A stretch of DNA of 64,000 nt, from contig JAHDEB010000004.1 of assembly GCA_020629055.1 (NCBI GenBank), forward strand, positions 19,436 through 83,435, written 5' to 3'. Position numbers and translations under genes: made by a program. Numbering within the stretch: position 1 is the first letter of the stretch; the number at the start of each line of letters is the position of its first letter. Below, piece after piece: positions 8,074 to 16,651 of the stretch. This stretch comes from Chloroflexota bacterium (GTDB taxonomy: Bacteria > Chloroflexota > Anaerolineae > Promineifilales > Promineifilaceae). The notes under the pieces were generated by a model. That model was given only the letters and a program-made list of their open reading frames with translations, had not been told where the DNA came from and did not search any database.

Positions 8074-8862
8074 CTAGCGCCCTGTCCATTTTGGTTTTGT
8101 CTTGTCTCTAAACGACTCAAAAAAGATGCGGTGATCTTCACCCATCATCAAGATCGTTTGGGCTTGTGCCTCTTGTTCGATGGCGCTGACCAAATCCATG
8201 TTCCACTCGTTGTTGATCATCCGTTTAGTCATGCCATAGGCCAGTGTCGGCCCTGTCGCTAATCGCGCAGCCCATTCTTGGGCTTTGGGCAACAGCTCTT
8301 CTGGTGGCAAGACGCGGTTGACCAGCCCCATGTGCAATGCATCGGCCGGATATATTTTGTCGCCAAACATCAAAATTTCAGTGGCGCGCCCTTGCCCAAC
8401 GATGCGGGGCAGTAAAAACGCTGCTCCCATATCTGCCCCGGTCAGCCCCACTTTGGTAAACAAAAAGTGGATGCGGGCTTTTTCCGACATCAACCTAAAG
8501 TCAGAGGCGAGGGCGATGACGGCACCAGCCCCGGCCGTGGTGCCGTTGAGGGCTGAAATGATCGGCTTTTCGAGCAGGCGCATATTTTGCACCAGTGCGC
8601 CGGTCATCCTGCAAAATTCAAGATGGCCGCGTGTGTCTTTGGCCAGCATCTCTTCGATGATTTCGTATACGTCACCACCAGAACAGAATGCAGCCCCTTC
8701 GCCGGTAATCACCACAGATTTCACCGCGTCGTCATACTGCATCGACGCCATTAGGTCACGCAGTTGGGCGTAAATTTCAAAGGTCAGCGCGTTTAAAACG
8801 TCCGGCCGGTTTAGGGTGATTGTGGCTACCCCTTCTTCTACTACATAATTAAAGTCATACAT
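8074..8862 (-). CDS. Enoyl-CoA hydratase/isomerase (crotonase) family protein
   Basis: A 262-residue crotonase. It opens with VATITLNRPDVLNALTFEIY and carries the two oxyanion-hole segments: GEGAAFCSGGDVYEI near residue 52 and ISALNGTTAGAGAVIALASDFR near 100. The candidate catalytic Glu position after the second segment is replaced by other residues (TGADMGAAFLLPRIVG), which is common in isomerase, lyase and ring-acting members, so plain 2-enoyl-CoA hydration is not assured. It lies between RidA and SDR genes in the leftward block and would supply the hydration or ring-opening step of a beta-oxidation-like route (inference). Confidence 0.87.
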   Translation of the reverse strand: MYDFNYVVEEGVATITLNRPDVLNALTFEIYAQLRDLMASMQYDDAVKSVVITGEGAAFCSGGDVYEIIEEMLAKDTRGHLEFCRMTGALVQNMRLLEKPIISALNGTTAGAGAVIALASDFRLMSEKARIHFLFTKVGLTGADMGAAFLLPRIVGQGRATEILMFGDKIYPADALHMGLVNRVLPPEELLPKAQEWAARLATGPTLAYGMTKRMINNEWNMDLVSAIEQEAQAQTILMMGEDHRIFFESFRDKTKPKWTGR

Positions 8863-8880
8863 GGGTTACTTTTCCATTAA

Positions 8881-8996
8881 TCATTGTTTGTTGTACGTTG
8901 CCCATTTTCCATTTCAACTTTGGGCTCTGCGACAGATGGTTTCCGAACAGGCTTTCTGGCCGGAATGATCAATAAACAACGTGCAATGCTCAATGA
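8881..8996. repeat. Imperfect palindrome, family E, copy 1
   Basis: TCATTGTTTGTTGTACGTTG (8881-8900) followed by CCCATT pairs loosely with AATAAACAACGTGCAATGCT (8971-8990) and CAATGA. The same CATTGTTTGTTG and GCCCATT words build the element at 43550-43699. Confidence 0.6.
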
Positions 8997-9015
8997 TCTA
9001 TCGACTGACCTCCGG

Positions 9016-9792
9016 TCAGAACATCACCGCCCCACCATCTATATTGATCGATTGCCCGGTCATACCGCGCCCAGCATCACTGGCCAAAAGCAAGGCGAGC
9101 GACGTGATCTCATCACATTCAACCAAACGCTTCAGCGGCGTGTCACCAGCTAACGCTTGCACCGCATCTTCATGGCTCATGCCGGTGCGCTCAATAATAT
9201 TTGCAATCGTTTGATCGGTCATGGGGGTGTCTACATAACCGGGGCAGATAGCATTTACGGTGATGTGTGGCGCAAATTCAATCGCTAACGAACGTGTTAG
9301 CCCCAAAACACCGTGCTTAGATGCGTTGTATGCCCCGATATATTTTCCACCCACTTTGCCCGCAATCGATGCGATGTTGATGATCCGGCCGGATTTCTGG
9401 GCCAGCATAGGCTGTACGGCCGCTTTGGTGACGTAGTACACACCGGTTAAATTAACGGCGATTGTTTTGTGCCACAATTCATCTGGATGGGTTGCAAATT
9501 TATGACTACCCGAAATTCCAGCATTGTTGATTAAAACATCCAACCCACCAAGCGCTTCAAGCCCATTGGCAACAAATGCATTAACCGACTCAACATCAGC
9601 CACATCTACAGTAAAAGCATGGGCTGTGCCACCATTTTGGTTGATGCCATCCGCCACGGCCGAAATTTCACCCTCACTACGAGAGCCAAGAACCACGTGC
9701 GCCCCCGCTTTGGCAAAGCCTTCAGCCAAGTCTCGGCCGATGCCGCGCCCTGCCCCTGTTATCATTACTTTTTTGTTTTTCAGATCAAACAT
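9016..9792 (-). CDS. Short-chain dehydrogenase/reductase
   Basis: A 258-residue classical SDR. The cofactor motif TGAGRGIG is at residues 12-19, NNAG near 90, the catalytic Ser in IINIASIAGKVGG, and the YNASKHG tyrosine/lysine pair near 155-159; PGYVDTPM follows. The last strand INIDGGAVMF is typical. It resembles 3-hydroxyacyl-CoA, 3-hydroxybutyrate and alicyclic alcohol dehydrogenases. Together with the hydratase and acyl-CoA dehydrogenase next to it, it gives a full beta-oxidation set lacking only a thiolase. The neighbours suggest a 3-hydroxyacyl-CoA-like alicyclic substrate. No clear Shine-Dalgarno site is present. Confidence 0.9.
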   Translation of the reverse strand: MFDLKNKKVMITGAGRGIGRDLAEGFAKAGAHVVLGSRSEGEISAVADGINQNGGTAHAFTVDVADVESVNAFVANGLEALGGLDVLINNAGISGSHKFATHPDELWHKTIAVNLTGVYYVTKAAVQPMLAQKSGRIINIASIAGKVGGKYIGAYNASKHGVLGLTRSLAIEFAPHITVNAICPGYVDTPMTDQTIANIIERTGMSHEDAVQALAGDTPLKRLVECDEITSLALLLASDAGRGMTGQSINIDGGAVMF

Positions 9793-9925
9793 GATTCATT
9801 TATTGTACGGCCGTTAAATAAATGAGGCAAATCGAACGGCCTTTTTTCTCCTTTTTCAAAAATTCTGGATCTATTTTCTGCTCATGTAGCACGTAGGCGG
9901 CTAAAAATCATCTATGCAAAAAGGT

Positions 9926-10771
9926 TTATACGCTGCCCTTCATGACGATAAATCCGGCCGGTGTTTCTTCAAATCCAGCCCCTTTCAAAACGGCCATAGT
10001 CGACTCGGCCGAAACCGGGAATAGGCAGGCCAAACTTGAAGCACCACGTTTTTTGCCTTCAGATTTAGCGAAACGTAGGCAGGCGGCTTCGTCGCCACCA
10101 AATAGGCCGATATGCTGAGACACATCTGGCATAAAACGTGCCCCAAAGGCGATGACACTGTTGCTGGTTGGGTCTGCAAAAATCCGGCCGTGGTCGACCA
10201 AATAGCCGCATAATTCTGGCGTTAATCGATAAAACGTTCGGTTCATCACCATGAAGCCGTTCCATTCTTGGCTGAGGGGCATCAGCAGATCTATCGCCTG
10301 AGAAACGTCGGTTACCGGCTTAAAATGATGATCATCTATCGGAACAGCTGATTCGAGCGAATAATTTGCACCATAAAATGAGGCTTCAAGTGCAAAGCCG
10401 AAATGTTCGGCTAGGCCGCGACTGACTTTGTTTTTCATTCCGGTGTACATCCGTAGCGTATCTACGTTCTGTTCCTTGGCGATTTCGAAAAAACGTTTGT
10501 AAAGCGCTTTGCCGATCCCGCGCCCCTGAAAATCAGAGTCAACGCGCAAGGTTTCGACCCAAGCGGACCCTTCAGGCATCACGGTGAATTTGGCGCAGGC
10601 AACGACCTGCCCATCTAATTCTGCAAGGCTAAATTCCCCGTTTGGATGGCTCATAAACTGATCAAATACCTGTTCGACGTATCGCCAATGGGGCATTGAT
10701 TTTCCTTCTACAGCGATCACGGCCGCGCGATCTTTTTCTTCAACGGGGCGAATGGTTAAATTAAGTGTCAT
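9926..10771 (-). CDS. GNAT family N-acetyltransferase
   Basis: A 281-residue protein. The N-terminal half is a GNAT domain: RVDSDFQGRGIGKALYKRFF (residues about 76-95) is the acetyl-CoA pyrophosphate-binding loop Q-x-x-G-x-G, followed by LRMYTGMKNKVSRGLAEHFG. The C-terminal half (from about 150) is a second, degenerate GNAT-like or dimerisation domain with no obvious cofactor loop. The acceptor substrate cannot be told. It lies upstream of the beta-oxidation-like genes with a 133-bp gap, so membership in that unit is uncertain. Confidence 0.82.
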   Translation of the reverse strand: MTLNLTIRPVEEKDRAAVIAVEGKSMPHWRYVEQVFDQFMSHPNGEFSLAELDGQVVACAKFTVMPEGSAWVETLRVDSDFQGRGIGKALYKRFFEIAKEQNVDTLRMYTGMKNKVSRGLAEHFGFALEASFYGANYSLESAVPIDDHHFKPVTDVSQAIDLLMPLSQEWNGFMVMNRTFYRLTPELCGYLVDHGRIFADPTSNSVIAFGARFMPDVSQHIGLFGGDEAACLRFAKSEGKKRGASSLACLFPVSAESTMAVLKGAGFEETPAGFIVMKGSV

Positions 10772-10834
10772 AGATCAACTTTATAAATGATTTTGAAAGA
10801 TCAGATTAGACAACAGAGATCACAGAAAATCAAA

Positions 10835-10867
10835 CGGCCGTGTAGGGTATGAAACCTAACACGGCCG
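10835..10867 (-). terminator. Hairpin terminator of the giant FG-GAP protein gene
   Basis: CGGCCGTGT (10835-10843) pairs with ACACGGCCG (10859-10867). Read leftward, the stem is followed by TTTGATTTTC. It lies 27 bp after the stop of the gene at 10894-14460, and both arms include CGGCCG sites. Confidence 0.7.
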
Positions 10868-10893
10868 CTAAAAATCAAACTACAAGAAAATGG

Positions 10894-13800
10894 CTATCTT
10901 AAAATTGAAGGGAGGAAAACATTCCTTAAAGATACCGTCACTTCAATTGTGGCATCGCTTTGCGTTGTACCGTCGCTAACGGTATAAGCGATTTGCTCGA
11001 TGCCCGCAAAACCGGCATTTGGCGAATACGTAATTGTGCGATCTGTAAATGAGACGCTGCCATTGGCAGGGTTATTCACCGAGATGATACGCATGCCTTC
11101 CGGACCAGCATCATTCAATAGAGGATAGATGACAACACTTTGACCAACGTTTGTTACGGACTCATCATTCGAAGCGTTTGAGGTCACATTATATGGATGG
11201 CCCAACTCACACGGGGTCAGGTCATCAGTCCGACCCAATCGATCAGTCACAATGTAGTCAAGAACCGTATGGCTGCTTTTATAGCCGAATGTCGACTCTT
11301 CAGTAATTGAATAATAATAGGGTGTGATCCGATATTCACATTCTTCGTACCACGTTATGACTTGGGATTCTGATCCTTGTGGGAAATCTTTAACCCAACC
11401 ACCAATTTCAAATGACTCGCCCCAGCTGGATGAATGGGTCTGCTCGGTAAAGATACCGGTGCTAAATTCTTGTCCTCCACCCGCTTGAATCTGAGCCACT
11501 GCTCCACCTGAAAAGTCGATTTGGTACCCAACGCTCTTCTTTTGCGAGATGCTTGAAGAAGCAAAGCTGGTACTAGATTGGCTTGTTTGACGAGACCAAG
11601 CCGCATCAGAGTCCCCTTCACCTACATCGAGTTCAATTCGCGAATTGTCGTTTTTATGTCCGGCCCACAACAACTCCCCCCGCACATCAATCCACTGGCT
11701 GGTCGGAGAAGGTGTGTATGGATTAAATAGTAGCGCTTGGAACATGCCGTTTGACCCTGAACGCACATCAAGCGGATATCGGTTTGGCTCTACATGGTTG
11801 GTGCCAAAGATTTGTACCTCAGCAAGCTGTAGCTGAGCGCTTGGCCGATCAATCTGAACCCGCACATATTGCCCTTCGATGGGGCTTGTGCCTGAGATGG
11901 TTGATTGAAGGGTCAAGAAGGTGCTCACACGCCCGGCCGGAAAGTCTGTGCCTACCGTTGGCGACAAGACCGAGCTAATCCTGTCGAGCGAGTAGGCTTT
12001 GACGTTCGGATTGGCAAGCAAATCGGTCGGGGTATCTGTCGCTTGGAATGGCGTCTCCGAGACAAAGACATAGAAGTTCGACAAGTGAGCATCACAGCTA
12101 TTGGCCGGGCAAGAAGCTAGATCTTCCCGATTCCAAACCCGAATTTTGGTGATTTCTTCTAGCTCTCCAAGATTCACTTCCCACCATGGATAATTCTCGA
12201 CATTGGTTGAGGTCATCAAGCTAGGCTCACCGGTTAAATCACCATCGACCGCACGTCCTGCTGTTGCACCACCACTCGTACTACTCTGAGCCGTACAGGT
12301 GATGCAGAACAAAGGCAAACTGGCCCAGTCTCGGGTCGTAGGGATCCATTCGAGCGTTTTGTTCAGATTGGTTTCACGCACAGCCGCATTCACATCACGC
12401 ACATCTAAGCTTGTATTATCGGTGATTGAATCAACCAGCTCGCAGCTCCTAACCGAAGATGAATCACCAGTCGGTGTTCCGTTTTGGGTTATGTTGTAGC
12501 TGTAGCAAAAGTAGGTTGATTCATCCCCCACTGCAAAGTTGCGCCCCGCGCCATATTCAATTAAATCGGTCGTTGTTGTCTCACTGATTGTGCCCCTTCC
12601 GGTGCTGTGGGCATATTCTTCTGCAAATGTCGCTTTAGCGCTGAGTTCAACAGAAGCTAGTTTGTAATCGATGCTAATCCCTGCCCCGATGTATCCAGAA
12701 GTTGCGGTGCTACGTTCGGAGCCAAGCCGATCTTCTTCCATTTCTGACGCTGTGGTGCTAAAGCCAACAAAACCACGGCCGTATAAATCAACCGGATCTT
12801 GGATGTTTCGCCACAGCGGCGGCCGGAAGTAAACACTGGTCACATTGTCTTCTTGAATCTCAACACAATTTCCCGAGTAAGAGGCTCTCAGCGAATCATC
12901 ATCATGATCCCCCATGGCGATTGAAACCGGAGAGTTCAACATTTGCGGATCGAGGTCTAAGGTGCCGGTGAGGGTATTTGAGGTGAGGTTGTGCCAATCG
13001 ACATAGATCGCTTCCAAGCCACGGCTATCATCATAGGCGGCCACAACCTCATCCGCCCCATCATTGTTGAGATCGCCTACGCTAACGTCCAAGAAATCAG
13101 CTTCAGCCGTATCCTCGGTCCAGGCATAGCTCCAAGTTTCGAGCGTACTCAACGTTCTGGTCGGTGCATCTAGATTGATTGCACCCAAAATTTCAATATT
13201 GAGGCTGCTCTCATCTGGGTAAACGATGGCGATTTCATCACGTAAGAAATCCCCGTTGATTTCACCCATCCCTGCACCCATTTCAAATTTTCCGGCCGCA
13301 AATGCAATTGAGTGATCAAATTCTGTGAGGTGATCTAAAGTTAGATTGATGGGGTCGTATGAGTAAGACCAAACGGTAATCAAATGATCATCTACATTCT
13401 GATTGTTGAAAACGACTACCGCTTCATCTCTGAAGTCTCCATTGACCCGGCCGGTTAAAAGTTTGATTTCTGAGGGAATACCAGGACTAAAACTGGTTGA
13501 TCCCCCGGCAAATGGCTTGAGCCTATATTCTGCATTTGCCAACGCTCCCACATCATGATTTGCATCGTATTCTAGCAAGATCAGCTCCAAGCTCTGATTG
13601 TTACGCAACATCAAAACCCCGATGTCATCTTGACCGTCTCCATTAAAGTCCCCAACGGCCACATCCAGCAGCGAGGATAGCTTCCGATTATTGGTGTTTG
13701 ATGACCATCGAGCTTCTACCCCAAATGAGTTCCGCACAACCACATTGACATAACCATCTGCGCTGCCGGAGCCTTGCTCAACAGCGGCAATAACAAGCTG

Positions 13801-14460
13801 CTCCTCAGGTGTGCCTGAACCGATAATATTACCCGATGCTGTAGCTAGATCTGCGTACGGCCGATTACTCATCAGAGTGTATGTCGGTGCACTCAAATTT
13901 GGATCATCATACGTCAGTAAATACCATGTGTTGTTCCCATTGATAATCGATTGGAAAAATTCTGTATGTCCATCTCCATCGATATCGGCCGCACCGGCCG
14001 CATGTTCCGCAAGGTTCTGTCCGTTTGGATCAGTATCACCGTAATAACCGCCAGCTTCTAAAAGTTGGGATTTTCCTTGAGCATTGTCCCCTTCATTCAG
14101 CATGGAGGCGGTGACATCTGGGTCAAAGCCGCCTACGGCCGTAAAACTTAAAAAGACCTCGTCTTCTAAAAATAGATCGTGTACGTTTCCGAATGGATTG
14201 ACAGCACAATCCAATACCCGTTCCGGTTCTCTAACAGACTGACCTACTGGTTGAGAGACAACTGGATTCAAATCGGCCGATTGAATGTGCAGGTCGAATC
14301 CAGATTGTGTTTGAGAGGCGGTTGCAGGGGGCATTAACAATCCATCGAGTAAGAAAAACAGGCAAATTAAGTTGATTCCAATAAACATCAAAGCTCTAAC
14401 TTTGAACCTTGCTTGATTAGCAAATGACGATCTCTCTGTAAATGGCTTTTTGATATGCAT
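10894..14460 (-). CDS. Giant secreted protein with FG-GAP/VCBS repeats and a discoidin (F5/8C) domain
   Basis: An 1188-residue exported protein. The N-terminus has a long cytoplasmic lead and a hydrophobic segment (about residues 22-42, GINLICLFFLLDGLL) ahead of PPATASQT, a probable signal peptide. Residues about 140-540 carry calcium-binding FG-GAP/VCBS blades such as DIDGDGHTEFF, DFNGDGQDDIGV and DLNNDGADEVVA. A Ser/Thr-rich segment with alternating beta pattern follows. Residues about 729-885 form a discoidin-like domain (GRAVDGDL, WWEVNLGELEEITKIRVWNR). The end (about 1095-1180) is a bacterial Ig/cadherin-like repeat (NGSVSF, TITYSPNAGFAG, YTVSDGT). It ends in VFLPSILR, close to the tail of the gene at 17476. 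GAAGGAAATTTT precedes the start. Probably a surface or matrix binding protein. Confidence 0.8.
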   Translation of the reverse strand: MHIKKPFTERSSFANQARFKVRALMFIGINLICLFFLLDGLLMPPATASQTQSGFDLHIQSADLNPVVSQPVGQSVREPERVLDCAVNPFGNVHDLFLEDEVFLSFTAVGGFDPDVTASMLNEGDNAQGKSQLLEAGGYYGDTDPNGQNLAEHAAGAADIDGDGHTEFFQSIINGNNTWYLLTYDDPNLSAPTYTLMSNRPYADLATASGNIIGSGTPEEQLVIAAVEQGSGSADGYVNVVVRNSFGVEARWSSNTNNRKLSSLLDVAVGDFNGDGQDDIGVLMLRNNQSLELILLEYDANHDVGALANAEYRLKPFAGGSTSFSPGIPSEIKLLTGRVNGDFRDEAVVVFNNQNVDDHLITVWSYSYDPINLTLDHLTEFDHSIAFAAGKFEMGAGMGEINGDFLRDEIAIVYPDESSLNIEILGAINLDAPTRTLSTLETWSYAWTEDTAEADFLDVSVGDLNNDGADEVVAAYDDSRGLEAIYVDWHNLTSNTLTGTLDLDPQMLNSPVSIAMGDHDDDSLRASYSGNCVEIQEDNVTSVYFRPPLWRNIQDPVDLYGRGFVGFSTTASEMEEDRLGSERSTATSGYIGAGISIDYKLASVELSAKATFAEEYAHSTGRGTISETTTTDLIEYGAGRNFAVGDESTYFCYSYNITQNGTPTGDSSSVRSCELVDSITDNTSLDVRDVNAAVRETNLNKTLEWIPTTRDWASLPLFCITCTAQSSTSGGATAGRAVDGDLTGEPSLMTSTNVENYPWWEVNLGELEEITKIRVWNREDLASCPANSCDAHLSNFYVFVSETPFQATDTPTDLLANPNVKAYSLDRISSVLSPTVGTDFPAGRVSTFLTLQSTISGTSPIEGQYVRVQIDRPSAQLQLAEVQIFGTNHVEPNRYPLDVRSGSNGMFQALLFNPYTPSPTSQWIDVRGELLWAGHKNDNSRIELDVGEGDSDAAWSRQTSQSSTSFASSSISQKKSVGYQIDFSGGAVAQIQAGGGQEFSTGIFTEQTHSSSWGESFEIGGWVKDFPQGSESQVITWYEECEYRITPYYYSITEESTFGYKSSHTVLDYIVTDRLGRTDDLTPCELGHPYNVTSNASNDESVTNVGQSVVIYPLLNDAGPEGMRIISVNNPANGSVSFTDRTITYSPNAGFAGIEQIAYTVSDGTTQSDATIEVTVSLRNVFLPSILR

Positions 14461-14799
14461 AAAATTTCCTTCTTTTGAATTCAGCCCTATTTAAAGGGTT
14501 ATTTTGGCTCTTAAGAAACAAAAACGGTCATAGCGTAGGCAAAAAGATTATTTGGTTGTATTGTCAGCGAGGGGCAAGGCAAGGGCTAGAATGGCCAACT
14601 AAAAATTGTAGACAGGCATTATAAGTATTTTAGAAAAAATTAGAAGCATAACAGATGACACTTTGGAAATTTGCTCGGTTCATTTTTTTCTATACCATTT
14701 TTCAAGTAGATTAGTTTTCAGTGTATCAGTAAGCTAGGTTCGCCTCATACCGATTCACAAATTACCGACTTACAATATATCTAATTTGCAGGAGAACCG
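14461..14799. other. Divergent intergenic region
   Basis: A 339-bp AT-rich gap between the leftward giant gene and the rightward selenoprotein gene. TACAAT at 14771-14776 resembles a -10 box, but there is no convincing -35 partner. GCAGGAGAACCG just before 14800 is the ribosome site. I see no repeat, RNA gene or open frame worth naming. Confidence 0.5.
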
Positions 14800-15582
14800 A
14801 TGACAATTATTGATAATCGTGACGAGTGGCTGGCTGAGTTTAAAGCTGGCTGGCACAAAATATATTCTGAAACAGGTGAGCTTAATTGGAAAGCTTATAA
14901 CCTGCCCAAAAACACAACCACAGTGAGTGGCCCGGCCGTGGATCTTTCAAAAAGCAAGCTGGTCGTCATCACAACCGGTGGTTTTTATATCGAAGGTGAA
15001 CAAGAACCGTTTGATGAACCGGACATGTACGGCCGATATGATATCCGCCTGCTGCCCAGCGATATGCCGCCTGAAGATTTTTCGATTAGCCATACCCATT
15101 ATGACCACACGGCCGCCAACAAAGACCGTCAGGTCTTATTGCCGATGGGCCATTTGCAAGAGATGGTTGATGCGGGTGAGATCGGCTCGCTAGCCCCCAA
15201 CATCATCAGCTTTATGGGATATCAACCGGACATTACCCGTGTTGAAGACGAGACGATTCCGGCGGTGCTGGCAGCGTGTAAAGAGATGGAGGTGACGGCC
15301 GCTTTGTTGGTCCCTGCCTGACCGATCTGCTCTCAGTCCGTGGGACTGATCGCACGTGGTCTAGAAGCAGCGGGAATCGCAACAACATTAACCAGCTGGA
15401 ATGGGGGCCGTACACGGGTCACAAACCCACCCCGCGCCACCTTCACCAAACTGAATCGAGGATCTACCATGGGTGCCCCAGGTGATGCGGAGCAGCAAAA
15501 ACGTATCCTAAAAGCGACCCTTGACCTATTAGCCACCGATGCACCGCAAAAACCGGTGATGATGAACGAGACAATGGAGTGA
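14800..15582 (+). CDS. Selenoprotein B family protein (GrdB/PrdB-like) with in-frame UGA at codon 174
   Basis: Read through the TGA at 15319-15321, this is one 260-residue protein. The N-terminal part contains FSISHTHYDHTAANKDRQV and LAPNIISFMGYQPD, typical of the glycine/sarcosine/betaine reductase selenoprotein B family. The stretch around the TGA reads LLVPA-U-PICSQSVGLIARGLEAAG. Relatives have P-x-C-P-x-C-x-QSVGLIAR there, so UGA replaces the first Cys of a CxxC redox pair. The frame is unchanged on both sides, and conserved sequence continues past it for about 25 residues. A short stem-loop 11 nt downstream fits a bacterial SECIS. A good ribosome site (GGAGAACCG) precedes the start. The redox partner and substrate are unknown; selenocysteine machinery is not in this window. 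An ordinary nonsense mutation is the alternative. Confidence 0.82.
15333..15349 (+). promoter_or_regulatory. Candidate bacterial SECIS hairpin
   Basis: TCAGTCC (15333-15339) pairs perfectly with GGACTGA (15343-15349) around the loop GTG. The loop starts 18 nt after the UGA and begins with G, matching the published bSECIS rules (apical loop 16-37 nt away, G in the first two loop positions). It lies in coding sequence, as bacterial SECIS elements do. Confidence 0.65.
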
Positions 15583-15590
15583 GAAGAAGA

Positions 15591-15692
15591 GAGAGAGGAT
15601 AGAGATAGGGAACGTGCTCTAGCGAGGCATTACTCTGAAACGAAGATTCTAACATTGCAAACGTCCCTATCACTATCTCATGTCTCTATCCC
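15591..15692. repeat. Dispersed palindrome, family D, copy 2
   Basis: GGATAGAGATAGGGA (15597-15611) pairs with TCCCTATCACTATCTC (from 15664) and CTCTATCC. It has the same arm words as 7974-8073 and 50091-50198. It ends 9 bp before the SDR start and fills the gap after the selenoprotein gene. Confidence 0.78.
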
Positions 15693-15701
15693 AAAAATAT
15701 C

Positions 15702-16517
15702 ATGGATTTTAAAAACAAAACTGTATTCATCTCTGGTGCTAGCCGAGGAATCGGCAAAGAAATCGCTGTACGCTTAGCACGTGAAGGTGCCAACATTGTC
15801 ATCGCTGCAAAAACGGAAGCACCGCATCCACGGTTGCCGGGCACCATTTACACGGCCGCCGATGAAGTTGAAGAAGCTGGCGGAAAAGCGTTACCGATCA
15901 AAGTTGATATTCGGGACGAAGAAAATGTTGAGAAAGCGGTTGAAAAAGCGGCCGATCATTTTGGCGGCATCGATATCTTAATCAATAATGCCAGTGCGAT
16001 CTTCTTAGCAGGTACGCTCGAAACGCCGATGAAACGGTATGATCTGATGCATTCGATCAACGGCCGGGGAACTTATTTGTGTTCGCAAAAATGCTTGCCT
16101 TACTTAAAAAAGGCTGAAAACGGACATATTTTAAATATTTCTCCGCCGCTTAATTTTGAAGAACGTTGGTTTAAAAATCATGTCGCCTATTCGATGGCAA
16201 AATACAACATGTCACTGTGTGTGTTGGGGATGGCGGGAGAGTTCCGTGGCAAGGTAGGGGTCAATGCGCTATGGCCACGCACCGCAATCGCAACGGCGGC
16301 CGTACAAAACCTGTTAGGCGGAGACGCTATGGTGAAAGCTTCGCGCTGGCCGACGATTATGGCGGACGCCGCCTATTATGTTTTACGCCGCAACAAGGCT
16401 GACTGCAACGGCAATTTCTTTGTGGATGATGAGGTACTTGCCTCTGAAGGGATCACAGATCTAGAAAAGTATGCGGTAACACCCGGTGTCGACTTAGCCC
16501 CTGACTTTTTTGTGTAA
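15702..16517 (+). CDS. Short-chain dehydrogenase, HSDL2/citronellol dehydrogenase-like
   Basis: A 271-residue SDR. The cofactor motif SGASRGIG lies at residues 10-17 and is followed by the basic IVIAAKTEAPHPRLPGTIYTA segment seen in the HSDL2/AtuG subgroup, which favours NADP(H). NNAS replaces NNAG near 92, and the catalytic region is ILNISPP ... AYSMAKYNMS, with Tyr and Lys in the usual YxxxK spacing. It continues with the subgroup's ALWPRTAIATAAV segment. HSDL2-like enzymes are linked to fatty-acid or terpenoid metabolism; the substrate here is unknown. No Shine-Dalgarno site is seen, and a palindromic repeat ends just before the ATG. Confidence 0.88.
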   Translation: MDFKNKTVFISGASRGIGKEIAVRLAREGANIVIAAKTEAPHPRLPGTIYTAADEVEEAGGKALPIKVDIRDEENVEKAVEKAADHFGGIDILINNASAIFLAGTLETPMKRYDLMHSINGRGTYLCSQKCLPYLKKAENGHILNISPPLNFEERWFKNHVAYSMAKYNMSLCVLGMAGEFRGKVGVNALWPRTAIATAAVQNLLGGDAMVKASRWPTIMADAAYYVLRRNKADCNGNFFVDDEVLASEGITDLEKYAVTPGVDLAPDFFV

Positions 16518-16614
16518 GCCTCATACGATTTAAAATTGCAAATCTGCTGCCCTGCGACAAGCGTTCGACTGAGCTCACGCCGGAGTCTTAGGGTGCAGAA
16601 TAAGTTTTTTATGA

Positions 16615-16638
16615 TGTCGGCCGGTTTTCCGGCCGACA
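16615..16638. repeat. Perfect GC-rich hairpin carrying two CGGCCG-like sites
   Basis: TGTCGGCCGG (16615-16624) and CCGGCCGACA (16629-16638) form a 10-bp perfect stem around TTTT, 13 bp before the HAD gene start. There is no T tract, so a terminator role is weak; it could affect translation of the HAD gene. Confidence 0.7.
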
Positions 16639-16651
16639 CACGCCTTCTTCT

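Noticed and set aside
9810..9846. Rightward terminator GGCCGTT/AACGGCC with T run
   Set aside because: The stem and T run are real, but both flanking genes are leftward, so it would end no obvious transcript; it may be chance from CGGCCG richness.
10894..14460. Pore-forming toxin domain in the middle of the FG-GAP protein
   Set aside because: The alternating Ser/Thr-rich beta pattern is suggestive, but there is no diagnostic motif.
14800..15321. A stand-alone 173-residue gene ending at the TGA
   Set aside because: The conserved redox motif and a further conserved segment follow the TGA in the same frame, so a full-length selenoprotein explains the data better than truncation.
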